A program made the translations under genes and the position numbers. This document shows positions 60,890-64,000 of a stretch of DNA of 64,000 nt, one piece after another. Source of the stretch: Chitinophaga costaii. Lineage in GTDB: Bacteria > Bacteroidota > Bacteroidia > Chitinophagales > Chitinophagaceae. The DNA lies in NCBI RefSeq assembly GCF_900094705.1, contig NZ_FMAR01000009.1, positions 62,001 to 126,000 on the forward strand, in the 5' to 3' direction. The notes beneath the pieces were generated by a model that worked only from the letters and a program-made list of their open reading frames with translations, was not told the DNA's origin and did not search any database. Positions within the stretch are counted from its first letter, which is position 1; each line of letters starts with the position of its first letter.

Positions 60890-61004
60890 AGTTAGTAGAG
60901 TACAAATTTAAACAAATTTTCCGCTCAAACAGCGCAGCGGGCGCGGCTTCCGTCGAAAGCGCCGGTCTCATCCGGTTATTTTTGAAGTAAATTCTGATGA
61001 AATG

Positions 61005-61037
61005 TTTGGAATGCTGAAAGGAATTCTCTTATCTTTG
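61005..61037 (+). promoter_or_regulatory. Bacteroidota promoter of tRNA-His
   Basis: TTTG (61005-61008) and TATCTTTG (61030-61037) are separated by 21 bases, matching the -33/-7 arrangement of Bacteroidota sigma-ABfr. The tRNA begins about 20 bases downstream. Confidence 0.75.
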
Positions 61038-61057
61038 CACTCCGCAAAACACAACAT

Positions 61058-61134
61058 GGTGGTTGTAGCTCAGTTGGTTAGAGCATTAGATTGTGGTTCT
61101 AAGGGTCGGGGGTTCGAGCCCCCTCATCCACCCA
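61058..61134 (+). tRNA. tRNA-His (anticodon GTG)
   Basis: Full cloverleaf: acceptor GTGGTTG/CATCCAC with G at -1 opposite C73, D arm GCTCAGTTGGTTAGAGC, anticodon arm TTAGA-TTGTGGT-TCTAA with GTG, and T arm GGGGG-TTCGAGC-CCCCT. The encoded 3' end after C73 is CA rather than a full CCA. One T-T mismatch lies at acceptor pair 5:68. The extra G at -1 is the histidine identity element. Confidence 0.95.
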
Positions 61135-61135
61135 G

Positions 61136-61165
61136 AAAGCCTCTCAGTAGCTGAGAGGCTTTTTT
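61136..61165 (+). terminator. Terminator of tRNA-His
   Basis: AAAGCCTCTCAG pairs perfectly with CTGAGAGGCTTT around TAG, followed by T runs. It begins two bases after the tRNA. Confidence 0.9.
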
Positions 61166-61319
61166 GTTTTTACCTGGAAATGACTTTCCTCTCTTACCTT
61201 GGCAAAACCATGGTATTACTCAACGCTTACCAATAAACAGCCAGCATATCCTGGTGCCTGCCCGGCCACCGCCAGGCCCAAATAAACAACCAAGCCATCT
61301 AAAGGCCCCCCATATCTAC

Positions 61320-61353
61320 AGCCGGTCATCTCCCTGTATGGCCGGCTTTTTTT
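61320..61353 (+). terminator. Second terminator-like stem between tRNA-His and the DUF445 gene
   Basis: AGCCGGTCAT (61320-61329) pairs with ATGGCCGGCT (61338-61347), one G-T position, followed by seven T. No gene precedes it on this strand after the tRNA terminator, which leaves a short untranslated RNA or a lost gene as explanations. Confidence 0.6.
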
Positions 61354-61397
61354 ATGCGCAGCCAGCCCATGCCCAAGGATTTTTTGCAAACCTGCCC

Positions 61398-61405
61398 TAT
61401 CTTTG
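61398..61405 (+). promoter_or_regulatory. -7 box of the DUF445 gene
   Basis: TATCTTTG ends 6 bases before the ATG at 61412, giving a very short leader and supporting that start. Confidence 0.5.
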
Positions 61406-61411
61406 GAGCTT

Positions 61412-62005
61412 ATGTATTTGTATTTCATTCCATTATTAGGCGCTTTCATTGGCTGGTTTACCAACTGGGCCACCATCCGTTTATTATTTCGCCCCCTGCG
61501 GCCCGTGAACCTGGGCTTTATTAAACTGCAGGGCATTTTCCCAAAATACCAGCAGCAATGGGCACAGCTACTGGGTGATACCGTAGCCACCCAGCTCTTT
61601 TCCTTCGACGCCATCCGGACCAAACTCACCGATCCCGAACAAATAAAAGCTATTATGCCCGTTGTAGAAAGCCATCTCGATACCTTTCTGCGCGAAAAAC
61701 TGCCTAAGGCCATGCCGGTATTGTCCATGTTCATCGGCGATAGTACGGTTAGCCAGATAAAAGGCGTGTTGGTAGAAGAGCTTCACCACCTGTTTCCCCT
61801 ACTCATTGGCCAATATGTAAACAACCTGGAACGCGATATTAATATCCAGCAAATGGTCGCTACCAGGATCAGCACCCTCTCAGCTACCGAGCTGGAAGCC
61901 GCCCTCCATGCACGCCTGCGCAAACCCTTGCAAGCCCTGTTATGGCTGGGCGCCGGCATTGGCTTCGTGATCGGCATAGTACAGTTGGCGATTGTACTGG
62001 CGTAG
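61412..62005 (+). CDS. DUF445 family membrane protein
   Basis: A 197-residue protein with hydrophobic helices at its two ends (LYFIPLLGAFIGWFTNWATI near 2-21 and ALLWLGAGIGFVIGIVQLAI near 173-193). The segment GxFIGWxTNWxAIxxLFRP here reads GAFIGWFTNWATIRLLFRP and is the DUF445/YheB hallmark, followed by GIFPKYQQQWAQLLGDTVAT. Short members like this are typical of Bacteroidota. Function unknown. Confidence 0.88.
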   Translation: MYLYFIPLLGAFIGWFTNWATIRLLFRPLRPVNLGFIKLQGIFPKYQQQWAQLLGDTVATQLFSFDAIRTKLTDPEQIKAIMPVVESHLDTFLREKLPKAMPVLSMFIGDSTVSQIKGVLVEELHHLFPLLIGQYVNNLERDINIQQMVATRISTLSATELEAALHARLRKPLQALLWLGAGIGFVIGIVQLAIVLA

Positions 62006-62253
62006 ATTTTTGCCTTCCTATACAACATGTTTTCCGCACTACTATCCCAACAGAAGTGTTATTTATCGTTAAAAACCAGGCTTTTTAATGCCCTTTTAAT
62101 TGCGGGTAAGCTTTGCCGGCATAGCTTTGCATGGCTTATGGGACGGTCGTTTTGTTAATTACTGTTAAGACCTTTCAGCGCTTATTTTTACAAGTTGTGG
62201 AAGGCTTAATTCCCTTTTATCAAAATGAACCAGTGTACGGCAACCCCACCCCT

Positions 62254-62261
62254 TAGCTTTG
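62254..62261 (+). promoter_or_regulatory. -7 box of the right-edge receptor gene
   Basis: TAGCTTTG matches TAnnTTTG, 39 bases before the ATG at 62301. The 295-base gap upstream holds no gene. Confidence 0.45.
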
Positions 62262-62300
62262 TTCAATTTTAAAACAGTTAGGAGTTAATTAATACAAGCG

Positions 62301-64000
62301 ATGAAAAAATGGTTAGCGCTGGCGGCAATCGTATTAGCCACGGCTCAGATGAATGTACAGGCACAGGTACCTGCCAACAAGCCCACCGGTACCGGCCAAC
62401 AGCCCAACGGCACACAACACCCCAGCGGCCCGGCTATTGGGCATGTTTACGGTAAATTGATAGATGCCACTACCGGCAAACCCGTTCCCTACAGCTCCGT
62501 AGCACTGCTGCGGACCAAAGACAGCACCGTTGTAACCGGCATGCTCTCCCAAACCAATGGCGACTTTAGCCTCGTGAACCTGCCATTGGGCGCCTACCTG
62601 GTGCGCATTAATTTTATGGGCTATAATACGCTCCAGAAAAAAATACTGATTACCAGCCAAACCGCCGAGCAAGACCTGGGCAACATTAAAATGAATCCCA
62701 ATGTGAAAGCCCTGGCAGAAGTGGAAGTGACCGGACAGAAAAGCGCTTTCCAGATGGGCATCGATAAAAAAGTGTTCAACGTAGACCGCAACCTCGTGAG
62801 CGTAGGCGGCACGGCTACCGACGTACTCAAAAATGTGCCTTCCGTGAATGTGGACATCGACGGCAACGTAACCGTGCGCAATGCATCGCCCAATATCTTC
62901 GTAGACGGCAAGCCCTCCACCCTTACGCTGGACCAAATACCCGCAGACGCCATTGAAAGCGTGGAATTGGTTACCAACCCCAGCGCCAAATACGACGCCG
63001 AAGGCATGTCTGGTATTCTTAACATCGTGCTGAAAAAAAATAAAAAAGCAGGGATTAATGGATCGGTAAACGCCAGCATTGCCAACGGGAACAAGTACAA
63101 CGCCGGCGGCAACATCGCCGTACGCCAGGGCAAATGGAATGTATTCGCCAACTATACCGTGAATGCCAACCATACTACCGGTTACGGACACACGAAAAGA
63201 ACTAACTTTGCAGACAGTACTTCCACCCTGAACTATCTAAATCAGGACGATCGCAACAAAAGCAAACCACTGTTTCAATTTGGCCGCTTCGGGGCAGATT
63301 ACACCATCGACAACCGGAACACCATTTCCCTATCGCAAAATATCGTAGCTGGTAATTTCAACAACTACGACAACCTGCTCAGTACTTTCCTGGACGATGA
63401 CAAATCCACTACCGGCTTGAGCGACCGCATTACTAATACCGATATGTCGTTCCGTAACTATACCACGGCATTGAACTATAAGCACACCTTCGCAAAACCC
63501 AACCAGGAACTAACGGCAGATGTGAACTACAACATCTCTAACCTGCACCGCGACGGAAATTTTATAACGCAGGCGCAAGATCCCTTGGGCAACAACCAGG
63601 GCCAACCCGTGTACCAGGATAATAACACCAAGGGCAAGACTACCTTCGTTACCATACAAACTGATTATACCAATCCCATTGGGAAAAATGGTAAGCTGGA
63701 AGCAGGTCTAAAAACGACCTTGCGGGACTTTAGCAGCACTTACAATGTGTTTGATATTGACACCACCTCTCACAACAGCGTGTTTAATCCCACGCTGAGC
63801 AATGATTATAAATACAACGAACAGATTTACGCCGGTTACCTGAACTTCGCCAACACAGCGGGCAATTTTGGTTACCAGGTAGGCTTGCGCGGCGAACAAT
63901 ATGTATACTCCGGGCAAATACCTAGTGCCAACGAACACTTTAAACCCACGAAATCCAAGCCGGGCCTATTCCCCAGTCTTTTCCTGAGCCAGAAACTGGC
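62301..64000 (+). CDS. Outer-membrane beta-barrel receptor, TonB-dependent type (3' end beyond the window)
   Basis: An open frame from ATG 62301 to the window edge, 566 codons visible. The signal peptide is MKKWLALAAIVLATAQMNVQAQ in two parts: MKKWLALAAIVLA and NVQAQ. A carboxypeptidase-regulatory-like domain (VYGKLIDATTGKPVPYSSVA; GDFSLVNLPLGAYLVRINFM) precedes a plug (VGGTATDVLKNVPSVNVDID; NIFVDGKPSTLTLDQIPADA; YDAEGMSGILNIVLKKNKK) and barrel strands of the OMP_b-brl_3 type. It is a paralog of the receptor at 8568-11006 with the same domain order. The ligand is unknown. Confidence 0.88.
   Translation, partial: MKKWLALAAIVLATAQMNVQAQVPANKPTGTGQQPNGTQHPSGPAIGHVYGKLIDATTGKPVPYSSVALLRTKDSTVVTGMLSQTNGDFSLVNLPLGAYLVRINFMGYNTLQKKILITSQTAEQDLGNIKMNPNVKALAEVEVTGQKSAFQMGIDKKVFNVDRNLVSVGGTATDVLKNVPSVNVDIDGNVTVRNASPNIFVDGKPSTLTLDQIPADAIESVELVTNPSAKYDAEGMSGILNIVLKKNKKAGINGSVNASIANGNKYNAGGNIAVRQGKWNVFANYTVNANHTTGYGHTKRTNFADSTSTLNYLNQDDRNKSKPLFQFGRFGADYTIDNRNTISLSQNIVAGNFNNYDNLLSTFLDDDKSTTGLSDRITNTDMSFRNYTTALNYKHTFAKPNQELTADVNYNISNLHRDGNFITQAQDPLGNNQGQPVYQDNNTKGKTTFVTIQTDYTNPIGKNGKLEAGLKTTLRDFSSTYNVFDIDTTSHNSVFNPTLSNDYKYNEQIYAGYLNFANTAGNFGYQVGLRGEQYVYSGQIPSANEHFKPTKSKPGLFPSLFLSQKL

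Noticed and set aside
62334..63191. 285-codon leftward open frame at the right edge
   Set aside because: It lies antisense to the outer-membrane receptor, whose domains are unmistakable. The translation has no family motif.

Overview
The window looks like the chromosome of a Bacteroidota bacterium, most likely a Chitinophaga-like member of the Chitinophagaceae. This is inferred from a SusC/SusD pair driven by an ECF sigma factor and FecR anti-sigma factor, Gld-type ABC genes, several OMP_b-brl-type outer-membrane receptors, GH20 and GH88 enzymes, and repeated TAnnTTTG -7 boxes with no Shine-Dalgarno sequences. Most of the window is gene-dense core-like DNA of balanced base composition. Two stretches, about 25.6-26.4 kb and 52.2-58.7 kb, are visibly AT-rich and look acquired.

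Layout. 0-2 kb: a 5' part of a GH88 unsaturated glucuronyl hydrolase and an unusual DAACS-type symporter. 2-4.7 kb: a pirin / receiver-like / ring-cleaving dioxygenase / carboxylesterase operon resembling quinone-stress (Mhq) cassettes. 4.8-6.1 kb: a Crp-type regulator, a dead SDR gene, a large GC-rich hairpin and a small protein. 6.2-12.6 kb: a BlaI/BlaR1 pair behind a perfect palindromic operator, followed by an outer-membrane receptor and a serine hydrolase. 12.6-25.5 kb: a CrtO-like acyltransferase, GH20 hexosaminidase, WalJ-type hydrolase, ECF sigma factor with a membrane partner, ABC exporter, DtxR-family regulator, a DUF481-like protein, small proteins, a two-component system and bioA. 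25.6-26.3 kb: a compact two-gene AT-rich module, possibly toxin-antitoxin. 26.5-32 kb: DUF2911, SRPBCC, an orphan ABC-2 permease, SppA, FolK and a deoxynucleoside kinase.

32-38 kb is a tightly coupled leftward operon: gldA, a gldF-gldG fusion, then two tandem MutS-like ATPases lacking mismatch-recognition domains. 38-45 kb: ECF sigma, FecR, SusC and SusD, a trans-envelope-regulated glycan or nutrient uptake system with no enzyme attached. 45-52.2 kb: BaiN-type flavoprotein, an MG2/TonB-plug protein, a 5'-nucleotidase, aspartase and a lipase.

52.2-58.7 kb is a decayed accessory island: an IS3-family transposase tail with an internal stop, a 742-residue protein joining a bactofilin-like repeat region to a C-terminal SUKH (SMI1/KNR4) domain, an orphan 47-codon fragment, an IS66 deletion derivative in which tnpB is fused to the end of tnpC between matching inverted repeats, an alpha/beta hydrolase, an AbiEii-like toxin stub and a 209-residue unknown. 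The right end returns to core-like DNA: two unknown proteins, tRNA-His with a textbook Bacteroidota promoter and a terminator, a DUF445 protein and a 3'-truncated outer-membrane receptor.

All family assignments come from motifs read by eye. No database search was run.
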